Below, piece after piece: positions 1-6,706 of a DNA stretch of 64,000 nucleotides. The stretch covers positions 1 to 64,000 of the forward strand of contig NZ_JXTG01000006.1 in assembly GCF_000833605.1 (NCBI RefSeq), given 5' to 3'. Positions within the stretch are counted from its first letter, which is position 1; the number at the start of each line of letters is the position of its first letter. The notes below the pieces were generated by a model. The model ran no database searches and was not told the origin of the DNA. It was given only the letters and a program-made list of their open reading frames with translations. A program made the translations under genes and the position numbers. This DNA is from Anoxybacillus ayderensis. Its GTDB lineage: Bacteria; Bacillota; Bacilli; Bacillales; Anoxybacillaceae.

Positions 1-269
1 TGAATCGATTCCAAAGAGGCGGAAAACACTTGGGAACAATTCCAGCACCGATAGCGCTTTACCTTCACGAACAAGTACACGGGTTGATGGAAAATCGCCA
101 AATCTCGTACTTTTCTTGTCCGTCTGTCGTGGACACAGGAAGTGGCAACCCCACAATGAGGGCAACGTTCCTGTGTCTCTGTTTTCTCTACATGAATCGC
201 ATAACCATAGGAAAGAAGTTCTTGTTTAATCACTTTAAATTCTGGCAATCCTAGCGGTATAGAAAGCAC
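1..269 (-). CDS. ISL3-family transposase, N-terminal part (cut by window edge)
   Basis: The reading frame starts at a GTG at 269 behind an AAGGAGG ribosome site about 7 bases upstream and runs off the left edge of the window. The roughly 89 visible residues contain a CPHCG...CWNC zinc-finger pair with a basic stretch (DRRTRKVRDL) between, typical of the N-terminal zinc-binding domain of ISL3-type DDE transposases. The catalytic domain lies outside the window, so intactness cannot be judged. An inverted repeat spans the start and the upstream leader. Confidence 0.8.
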   Translation of the reverse strand, partial: MLSIPLGLPEFKVIKQELLSYGYAIHVEKTETQERCPHCGVATSCVHDRRTRKVRDLAIFHQPVYLFVKVKRYRCWNCSQVFSASLESI

Positions 270-335
270 TTACGAGACCTCCTTGATGTTTATTTCACCA
301 CTAACATTATTGCCAGGATCTCGTCAGTGCTTTCT
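261..335. repeat. Inverted repeat over the ISL3 transposase start
   Basis: The arm AGAAAGCACTTACGAGA at 261-277 is matched by the reverse complement of 319-335 with one mismatch, separated by 41 bases. It could be the IS terminal region or an RNA hairpin that hides the transposase start from read-through transcripts. Which of these applies cannot be decided from the window. Confidence 0.5.
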
Positions 336-540
336 CTTTTTTGTCACTAAATCACAAAATTTGGTGATGAACCTTAATAATAGGTGACCGTACATACACT
401 TTAAAACAGTAATTTATGTACGAGCATTTCGAGACTATGCTTCTCCTAAATTACCATGCACGAAAGGAAATGAAGAAATAATCCACGAATGAACGTATTT
501 TTTGTTAGGGAGATTGAGATATGAGGAATGTTTGATGTTA
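336..540. other. Intergenic stretch between two IS elements
   Basis: No convincing coding sequence is seen. A 7-base inverted repeat GTACATA/TATGTAC spans 391-422. A short segment around 438-472 is loosely similar to the leader of the following transposase (CTCCTAAAT...CCATG...AAAGG), perhaps a diverged relic. Confidence 0.4.
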
Positions 541-1737
541 GTCTATATACATGCAATTTAAGATGATGACTTCTGTATGAACACCTTTTTCCATGGTTAT
601 ACTGCTCCTAAATACCCATGTATAAAAGGAGCGGAAATGATATGAAACGTCTGAAAATTACAAATGATCACGGTTGGACACCTCGAAAACTTCGGAAACA
701 AGAACGAAAAATCAAAGATGCTTCGCTTTGTGTTCGGGTGACTGCCGTTCGCCTCGTCATGGAAGGGTTTCTCGGCAAAGATGTCGCAAAAATGGTTCAT
801 CTATGCCGCCAATCGGTTTCCCTCTACGTCGCCCGCTTTAATGAAGGTGGGCTCGATCATTTACTCGATCGTCGCTTGCCACCTGGTCGCGTTCCATTTC
901 TGACGGAAGAACAACAACAGGAGAGCAGACAACTGGTATGAACCACCACTCCTGTGGATGTCGGCTGGGGCATTTCTTCGTCATGGAACACACGTATATT
1001 ACAATCTTACATCCAACAAACCTATGGAGTTTCGATGTCACGGGAAGGTATTCGGAAGTTGTTGCATCGTCTTCGCTTGTCATGGACACGCCCGACTGAT
1101 AAGCTTGTCAAAGGCGATCCAGTGCTTCAAGCAGCCTTTGAAAAAGAACTCGAGTTTATAAAAAAACGAATCACGGAAGAAATCGTTTTGCTTCATGTCG
1201 ATGAGACGCGTGTTCGTGCCTATCAAGCGCTTCGTACGACATGGGCAGAAGTAGGGAGTCAAAAACAAGTACCAAGCTACGGTCACCACGCCCACGTGTC
1301 CATTTTTGGTGCCGTCGACGTGCAACAAGGCGATGTCGTGTTTCATCGCGCATCATCCGCCAATGCTGAAACGTTCCTCGACTTTTTGCGCCTGTTGAAA
1401 GAGAAATATTCCGACCGATTCATCGTGCTTGTGTTGGACAATGCGCGTATTCATCATGCCAACATGGTGCAAGCCTTCCTTCAAAGCGAAGAAGGCGATG
1501 CCTTTCATTTTATTTTTCTCCCACCGTATTCGCCTCATTTGAATCCGATTGAACGGTTATGGAAGTGGCTGAAAGATGAAGTCATCGCTAACATTTTGCA
1601 TAAAGATCAAAACGATATTGCCCAGTCGATTGCTCGGTTTGAACAACATGTCTTACAGCATCCAGATGAGGTGTTACGCCGCATCGGGTGTACTGCGTAA
1701 ACCAGGGGTTAAAATGTCAATTTGGATGTATATAGAT
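541..1737 (+). mobile_element. IS630-family insertion sequence
   Basis: The ends are imperfect inverted repeats: the left end reads TCTATATACATGCAATT from 542, and the right end on the opposite strand reads TCTATATACATCCAAATT from about 1736. Each end abuts a TA dinucleotide (539-540 and 1738-1739), matching the TA target duplication known for IS630/Tc1-like elements. The element is about 1.2 kb, usual for the family, and contains one transposase gene, here interrupted. Confidence 0.75.
642..1700 (+). pseudogene. IS630-family transposase with in-frame TGA
   Basis: The start ATG at 642 follows AAAAGGAG. The first part (to 938) is a helix-turn-helix region; the second part carries the DDE catalytic residues in HVDETR, VLDNARIHHA and NPIERLWKWLKDE. 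Both parts lie in the same frame and are separated only by TGA at 939-941, followed four codons later by a GTG at 954. The family normally encodes one continuous protein of about 345 residues, so the simplest reading is a nonsense mutation. Stop-codon read-through, or separate translation of the second part, cannot be excluded. Confidence 0.75.
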
Positions 1738-1760
1738 TATTGATCTTTTTAGAGGACGGA

Positions 1761-1810
1761 CGACTGTAGATCGATAACTCAACACAGTGAGCGATCTATC
1801 AAATCAGTCG
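1761..1810. terminator. Hairpin downstream of the IS630 element
   Basis: Arms CGACTG (1761-1766) and CAGTCG (1805-1810), plus the inner pair TAGATCG/CGATCTA (1767-1773, 1792-1798), can form a bulged stem. It lies between the ends of the IS630 transposase and the response-regulator gene. No clear T-run is present, so its role as terminator is uncertain. Confidence 0.35.
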
Positions 1811-1861
1811 TGATAGAAAGGAAAAAAGTGATGTTTTGCCAATACATCGACCAGCTATGCA

Positions 1862-2500
1862 CTAAAGAAATCCCATTTCTTTCGCTTTAGATACAGCATG
1901 CTTGCCGTTCTTCGCACTTAGCTTTTTTAAAATCCGACTTACGTGGTTTTTCACTGTTTGCACAGATATCACTAAATGATTAGCGATTTCTTGTTGGGTA
2001 TATCCTTGGTCGATCAGTTTTAAAATAGCAATTTCTGTTTTTGTCAGGGGACATGTTATTTGTTCCCTTTTTTTTAACTTGCAAAATTCTTTTCTTATTT
2101 TATGTGCAATCGTTGGACGTATAGGAGAGCGATTTTTATACGCAGCACGAATAGCGTCTATGATTTCGTAAAATTCTGATTTGATGACATAGTCGATTGC
2201 TCCTGCCATGTAAGCCTGGAAAATGATCGCATCTTCATCTGAAGAAGTGAGCATAATGACTTTTATCTCTTTTTTCATTTCTAATAGTTGAGCAGTTAAT
2301 TGGATGCCGTCACAGTCATCTTCTAAAAAAATATCCATCAACACAACGTCAACATTTTTTTTATGAATGACTGTCAATGCCTCTTCACTACAAGTCGCTA
2401 CACCGATAATCTCAATGCCTTGATAACGATTCAATTCTTCTGAAATAATTTGAATCCAATCTTGATCATCTTCGACAAGCAATACGTGAATGTTACTCAT
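1862..2500 (-). CDS. NarL/LuxR-type response regulator
   Basis: The protein has about 212 residues. A receiver domain (about 1-120) shows the acidic pocket at D11/D12, phospho-acceptor D56 in VVLMDIF, a conserved Thr in VIMLTSS and Lys in DYVIKS. A C-terminal LuxR-type helix-turn-helix (about 150-205) contains LTKTEIAIL and QEIANHLVISVQTVKNHVSRI. The ATG at 2500 is preferred over an in-frame start 33 bases upstream because GGAGGAAC lies just before it. It follows the histidine-kinase gene by 14 bases and is probably its partner. The target genes are unknown; the bacteriocin island is a neighbour on the other strand. Confidence 0.88.
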   Translation of the reverse strand: MSNIHVLLVEDDQDWIQIISEELNRYQGIEIIGVATCSEEALTVIHKKNVDVVLMDIFLEDDCDGIQLTAQLLEMKKEIKVIMLTSSDEDAIIFQAYMAGAIDYVIKSEFYEIIDAIRAAYKNRSPIRPTIAHKIRKEFCKLKKREQITCPLTKTEIAILKLIDQGYTQQEIANHLVISVQTVKNHVSRILKKLSAKNGKHAVSKAKEMGFL

Positions 2501-2514
2501 CTTTGTTCCTCCAT

Positions 2515-3849
2515 TTACTTCAAAAAAGAGCACTTTGGGAATTTAAGTGAAAATGTTGTACCACATTTTGTACTCTCTACGTCAATAAACCCACCATGCT
2601 GCTGAACGACATAGCAACAATACGCTAGTCCAATTCCATAGTTTTGACTTTTGTTTCGTTTCGTCGTGAAAAACGGTTCAAAAATATGTGGCAACGTTTG
2701 TTTGTCTATGCCTGTTCCTGTATCAGAAATTTGTATGATATGATAGCGAAAGCTTTCTTGAAAATGGATTCTAATGGCTCCCCCATTTGGCATCGCTTCG
2801 ATTGCATTTAATATCATATTCACAAATACTTCTTTGAATTGTTGCTTATCACAATAAAGGATAATAGTCGAGTCATAATTCGTTTCGATTTGAATTTGAT
2901 TAAGCATGTGACGAATTGATGAAATGCTCTCCTCCATAACTTCTTCCATGTTTTCACGTTTCTTCTCGGACGAACGAAAGGTGATTTTTGATTGAAATTT
3001 GGACAGTGTAGCTTGTAAATGTTGAACAACCTCCTGTATATTTTGAATGTTTGAAAGCAATTCATTATCATGTTGCTCGTTGGCGTATTGTTCCATCCGA
3101 CGGCAAAACAATTGAAGTTTACTTATGTCATTTTTTAATTTATGGTTAAGCATTGCTGTTCCAATAAATATAGATTGCATCGATTGCTTCCAATATAGAC
3201 GATGAATGTTCAAACGAATATGCAATATCCCATATTTGAATAAGGAAACAATAAAAAAGCTAAAAGAAATAATAATCATATCCTTGTTATAGCGCCAACT
3301 ATCGTGATCGCCGAAAGCACGTAAAATATAATTTGTTATTAATGCAAATAAGATTGGAGGAATAAAAATAAGATTTGTAAAGAAACGATTTCTTTTTAAT
3401 ATGGGGTGTGTTTCTTTCATATAAGAAAATACAAGAGAAAACACCCCAAACACAATATACGGAGCGACCCACCATAATGCGATATGATAAGGAACAATAT
3501 AAGTTGGATATATTGGATAATTGATGGCCATAAACAAAATCGGCACGGAAAGGATATATGCAAATCGCTTTTGACGATTCGGTGAAATAAGTCCAGAATA
3601 TGTAATCGAAAACATAAGAAACGCATAAGGTGTTACATAATGGCAAATGAATGATAATAAATCTACGATGAGCTTTACAACGGTAGAGGAAGCGGAGTAC
3701 GGCATCATATTTTCTTCGATGACAACAGATAATCCACCGAAACCACCGACGAAAGCGACAGCGCTTGCCCATTTTGAGGCTGAATTTTTATAGTCTATAA
3801 GTAAAACAATCGCTCCACCAAGCCATAATAGTACGAATAATACAAGCAA
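2515..3849 (-). CDS. Multi-pass membrane sensor histidine kinase
   Basis: The protein has 444 residues. About seven hydrophobic segments fill the first 220 residues, without a large extracellular domain, as in 7TM-type sensor kinases. A dimerisation region follows, with the likely phospho-accepting His in LNHKLKNDISKLQ (about residue 235). The HATPase domain has an N box (NMILNAIEAMPNGG), G1 (DTGTGID), F box (FEPFFTTK) and G2 (NYGIGLAYC). The TTG start at 3849 has GAGGAG 8 bases upstream, located inside the end of the hydrolase gene. The three-gene operon hydrolase-kinase-regulator suggests a shared signal, but the ligand is unknown. Confidence 0.88.
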   Translation of the reverse strand: MLVLFVLLWLGGAIVLLIDYKNSASKWASAVAFVGGFGGLSVVIEENMMPYSASSTVVKLIVDLLSFICHYVTPYAFLMFSITYSGLISPNRQKRFAYILSVPILFMAINYPIYPTYIVPYHIALWWVAPYIVFGVFSLVFSYMKETHPILKRNRFFTNLIFIPPILFALITNYILRAFGDHDSWRYNKDMIIISFSFFIVSLFKYGILHIRLNIHRLYWKQSMQSIFIGTAMLNHKLKNDISKLQLFCRRMEQYANEQHDNELLSNIQNIQEVVQHLQATLSKFQSKITFRSSEKKRENMEEVMEESISSIRHMLNQIQIETNYDSTIILYCDKQQFKEVFVNMILNAIEAMPNGGAIRIHFQESFRYHIIQISDTGTGIDKQTLPHIFEPFFTTKRNKSQNYGIGLAYCCYVVQQHGGFIDVESTKCGTTFSLKFPKCSFLK

Positions 3850-3851
3850 AA

Positions 3852-4793
3852 TTATACACTCCTCGATAATAATGAGTGGATAAAGGTTAACACATCCTTA
3901 GCAATTTTTTTGCGGTGAAAAATAATGCCAGCATGTCCGCAATGATAAGGAAGGAAATTTGGGATGTCCCATGCTTGTTGTAATGCTAAGGCATCTTCAA
4001 AATGGACGTATTGGTCATATCGTCCGGCAATGAATAAAATACGATTTCGATCGATCTTCGGTTTTTGGGAAATTGGTTCGAGAATTTCCCAATATTCTTT
4101 CAGCATATCATAAGTAATTCCATTGTTTTGCAAGACCTGCTTAATGTATTTCCCAATCGGTGTATGCCACACGGCATAAGATAAGCTATTGGCATACATA
4201 ATAGAAATAACCGCATCAGCATATTCATCCGCGGTAGCGACTAGATTTGCCATTAGCCCTCCTAAACTTACCCCGACCAAGATGACGTTTCCACCTTTGT
4301 TCAGTTTAATCCAGCGAATAAGTGCGCGAATTTCCGTGACAGCTTGCCTAACCGAAAAAACAGAGCGCTCTATATTTGCGCTAATCATATATTCCCCGCT
4401 ATATGTGGAATGAGCTCTGTCAAAATGGAAAGGAAGCATTATTTGCCACATATGAAATCCTGATTTGTCAAAGGGATTTAAGAATAATTGGTTGATTTTC
4501 TCCCATTGATCCATTCTCCAACCATGGACAACAACAATGTGAACAGGAGAGCGGGAAGAGTGGGAGTAAACATTTCCTTGAACTCGGTCATTTATTTCAT
4601 TTCCAGATTTCATCGGACTTTGAAATGAAAAGCGGCAAATTTCATAATTCATTTGTCTATGTATATGCTCAAAGTGGACATCTGGTATATCAGGTGTCGG
4701 ATACACGATATCCTGCCTGTTCAAGAAGTGATCGATCATAACGCGTAAATTGCGACTGCTGGCTTTTTTGGCGATGCAATAAATATAAGCCAA
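3852..4793 (-). CDS. Alpha/beta hydrolase
   Basis: The protein has about 313 residues. It shows an alpha/beta-hydrolase pattern: VVVHGW before the first helix, nucleophile elbow GVSLGG, acid in IAGRYDQYV and His in YHCGHAGI near the C-terminus. No signal peptide is evident. The longest frame starts with TTG at 4793 without a clear ribosome site; an internal ATG (MIDHF) near 4739 is an alternative, so the start is uncertain. The stop lies just before the kinase start, making it the first gene of the operon. The substrate is unknown; a role in making or degrading a signal sensed by the kinase is only an inference from the operon. Confidence 0.75.
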   Translation of the reverse strand: MAYIYCIAKKASSRNLRVMIDHFLNRQDIVYPTPDIPDVHFEHIHRQMNYEICRFSFQSPMKSGNEINDRVQGNVYSHSSRSPVHIVVVHGWRMDQWEKINQLFLNPFDKSGFHMWQIMLPFHFDRAHSTYSGEYMISANIERSVFSVRQAVTEIRALIRWIKLNKGGNVILVGVSLGGLMANLVATADEYADAVISIMYANSLSYAVWHTPIGKYIKQVLQNNGITYDMLKEYWEILEPISQKPKIDRNRILFIAGRYDQYVHFEDALALQQAWDIPNFLPYHCGHAGIIFHRKKIAKDVLTFIHSLLSRSV

Positions 4794-4946
4794 TCCAATC
4801 TAACGAGTATGCCACCCACTTTCGAATATGATCACTTCCTTTGGATATAAAAGTAAAAAAAGGACATTTTCATCATAGCATGACTTATCAATTGAATTCA
4901 ATATGTTTTTTGAAAATTTTACTTTTATTTCACATAAAGGGTCAAG

Positions 4947-4965
4947 GTACTAAAAAAATTAGTAC
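4947..4965. promoter_or_regulatory. Perfect inverted repeat in divergent intergenic region
   Basis: GTACTAA-AAAAA-TTAGTAC is a perfect 7-base dyad with a 5-base spacer, in the AT-rich region between the divergent hydrolase operon and the gene at 5045. It has the size of a dimeric repressor or response-regulator site, and the neighbouring LuxR-type regulator is a possible binder. A short RNA hairpin is the alternative. Confidence 0.4.
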
Positions 4966-5044
4966 TTTACAGTTTTTTATATTCTATTTATTGTATACGT
5001 AGAACTAATGCAATGTTTCTATATTTGGAAAGAGGGATCGGTAT

Positions 5045-5518
5045 ATGCTCGAGATATTAACGAACCAAGAAATTATATTCGGTAATGTTGTTTCTTACAG
5101 AGGGAAAATTAAGCAATCTCAGTTTAATGAAGTGCTTACTAAAATGATAAAGCTACTTGAGGGAATGAATGTAAATAAGGAAGGACCTCTAATAACTACA
5201 ACATTTAATGTTGAATCAGTAGGAAATGAAAATGTGTTTGACATGGAGATATTGATTCCAATCGATAAGAAGATAGAATTACCAAAAGGATATGTCTTCA
5301 AAGATGTTTTCCATCTTGTTCATGCCATTAGCACAAGATATATTGGTGATCCTATTGGATTACAAGATGTATATAATCAATTGATTGGATTCATCAGTCG
5401 AAATAAATTGCAACCCATTACAACAGCTTATAATGTATATATAAACGATACAAGCTTTTTTAAGGGAGAGCCACCTGTTATTGATGTATATATTGGTATT
5501 AATCCTTCTAAAATATGA
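5045..5518 (+). CDS. Small soluble protein, possibly GyrI-like/DUF5085 type
   Basis: The protein has 157 residues, no signal peptide and no membrane segment. Its alternating strands and helices (for example GPLITTTFNVES, MEILIPIDKKIELPKGYVF, and a similar second half) resemble the duplicated fold of small GyrI-like effector-binding proteins. The assignment is by overall pattern only; no catalytic motif is visible. ATG at 5045 has AGAGGGA upstream. It opens the plus-strand island ahead of the bacteriocin gene, from which it is separated by about 385 bases with large palindromes. Confidence 0.5.
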   Translation: MLEILTNQEIIFGNVVSYRGKIKQSQFNEVLTKMIKLLEGMNVNKEGPLITTTFNVESVGNENVFDMEILIPIDKKIELPKGYVFKDVFHLVHAISTRYIGDPIGLQDVYNQLIGFISRNKLQPITTAYNVYINDTSFFKGEPPVIDVYIGINPSKI

Positions 5519-5628
5519 ATTGTTTATATAAGTTGCAACAAAGTTTTTCATATCTTTCTGTATTCATTTTAATATAGGCTGATATGTAACAGGAGTAGCG
5601 GACAATTGGATGTAAAATAAAACTGTGG

Positions 5629-5747
5629 CTTATATACATGAATACAGATTGGTTTTTCCGACATATGCAAACCGTTTTGACCGTTCTTCCAGTCAACTTA
5701 AACGGTCTTGCTTATGTCGATTTTTCAATCTGAATTTATATAGATTA
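5629..5747. repeat. Long imperfect palindrome (MITE-like)
   Basis: The segment from CAGATTG (5645) through CGACATATGCAA, ACCGTTT and TGAC is mirrored by GTCAA...AACGGTCTTGC...TTATGTCG...CAATCTG ending at 5732. The complementarity extends weakly outward through TATATA tracts to about 5629 and 5747. The loop is about 10 bases. It carries no gene and lies between two transcription units, as expected for a small non-autonomous element or a strong extended hairpin. Confidence 0.5.
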
Positions 5748-5814
5748 AATGTAATACATCAATTGTGTTCTAAAAAAATTGCATTTATGATATCGATTTA
5801 GAAATTACTCTGTT

Positions 5815-5870
5815 TAAAATTCCTGATACGCTCCGTTTCGAGTTATTAAAACAGAGCGAGGGGAATTTTA
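5815..5870 (+). promoter_or_regulatory. Large hairpin just upstream of the bacteriocin gene
   Basis: Three nested complementary blocks are visible: TAAAATTCC (5815-5823) with GGAATTTTA (5862-5870), CGCTC (5829-5833) with GAGCG (5854-5858), and GTTT (5835-5838) with AAAC (5849-5852). The dyad ends 33 bases before the peptide start and overlaps a possible TATACT -10 element at about 5873. It could act as an operator or as a leader RNA structure controlling the peptide gene. Confidence 0.45.
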
Positions 5871-5903
5871 TATATACTAATTTTTAAATTTTTATAGGAA
5901 AGG

Positions 5904-6155
5904 ATGAGAGAAGATATGTTACTAAATGTGTCAATTGGATTCAATGAGCTAACTTTCGAGGAAATGATTCTGGTGGATGGAGGGGTTAAAGTTAAATGGG
6001 GACAGGTATTAGAAGGAGTAGCATACTTTGGAGCAACCATGCTTGCAATTTCTAGCGCTCCTGTAACAGTTCCTGTTGGTGTAATTGCGTTAGCTGGCTT
6101 ATCAGGAACTGCGTTTGCAGGATATACGGTAGGAAAGGCAATTAAATTTAGATAA
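5904..6155 (+). CDS. Double-glycine leader bacteriocin-like peptide precursor
   Basis: The precursor has 83 residues. Its N-terminal part ends in LTFEEMILVDGG, a typical double-glycine leader with acidic and hydrophobic spacing, followed by a core of about 56 residues rich in Gly, Ala and Val with one hydrophobic stretch (VAYFGATMLAISSAP and on) and a basic C-terminus (GKAIKFR). There is no Cys, which argues against a lantibiotic or disulfide pediocin type. Start 5904 sits close behind AGGAAAGG; a second ATG at 5916 is possible and gives a 23-residue leader. The C39-peptidase exporter encoded at 6707 is the expected processing partner. The activity of the mature peptide is inferred only. Confidence 0.75.
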   Translation: MREDMLLNVSIGFNELTFEEMILVDGGVKVKWGQVLEGVAYFGATMLAISSAPVTVPVGVIALAGLSGTAFAGYTVGKAIKFR

Positions 6156-6164
6156 TAATGTGAG

Positions 6165-6193
6165 GTGCACTGGTTGTTAAACTAGTGCACTTT
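6165..6193 (+). terminator. Terminator or attenuator after the peptide gene
   Basis: GTGCACT...AGTGCAC (6165-6190) with the inner pair GTT/AAC forms a stem followed by TTTGTT. Placed between the peptide gene and the exporter genes, it would let the small peptide mRNA accumulate over the transport genes. Confidence 0.6.
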
Positions 6194-6293
6194 GTTACAC
6201 TTTATTGCAACTTATTGCGGGTACAGGTGATGTTATCCAAAGGAAGTATTAGAAGTGCGGCGACGTGTATAGACATAGAAGGGGGAGTTATCG

Positions 6294-6641
6294 TTGAAAG
6301 GGAATATGCACATTTTTGTTATGACCATCATTTTTATTAATCTCCTGTTAGGTGCTTTGGTTATTGTTCTAAGGATCTGGGATCCATTGGCGTTTGCGAA
6401 TTATTTTATGTTTTGTTTAATCGCTTATTTTTATTACTTGAGCAAAAAAAAGATTTATATCCCTTTTTTTGTTTTTGAATTTTTTGTGTTCTCGTTGTTG
6501 TGTATTGATGGGCTGCTTCCAGAAGGAATAGTTGATGAATCGAATGAAGTGCAAAACACATTCATGATAGTAATAGGATTGATAGTTTTTGGATTTTTGG
6601 CATTTGAAACAGTAAAGATAATAAAGAGGGACGGTATGTGA
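6294..6641 (+). CDS. Small integral membrane protein, candidate immunity protein
   Basis: The protein has 115 residues and about four hydrophobic segments (near residues 7-27, 33-49, 55-73 and 88-108) with short Lys-rich turns. The TTG start at 6294 is supported by GGGGGAG about 8 bases upstream. No family was recognised. Its size, topology and position between the precursor and the exporter fit a bacteriocin self-immunity protein, but this is inference from context. Confidence 0.6.
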   Translation: MKGNMHIFVMTIIFINLLLGALVIVLRIWDPLAFANYFMFCLIAYFYYLSKKKIYIPFFVFEFFVFSLLCIDGLLPEGIVDESNEVQNTFMIVIGLIVFGFLAFETVKIIKRDGM

Positions 6642-6706
6642 TTTTATAAATGTTCAAACATAAATAGTTCTTCTTTCATTTTCTAACTTTTTGAGGTGTA
6701 GTCACT

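Noticed and set aside
939-941. Selenocysteine or recoding at the IS630 TGA
   Set aside because: There is no Sec-insertion element or selenoprotein context; a TTA-to-TGA type nonsense change in a transposase is simpler.
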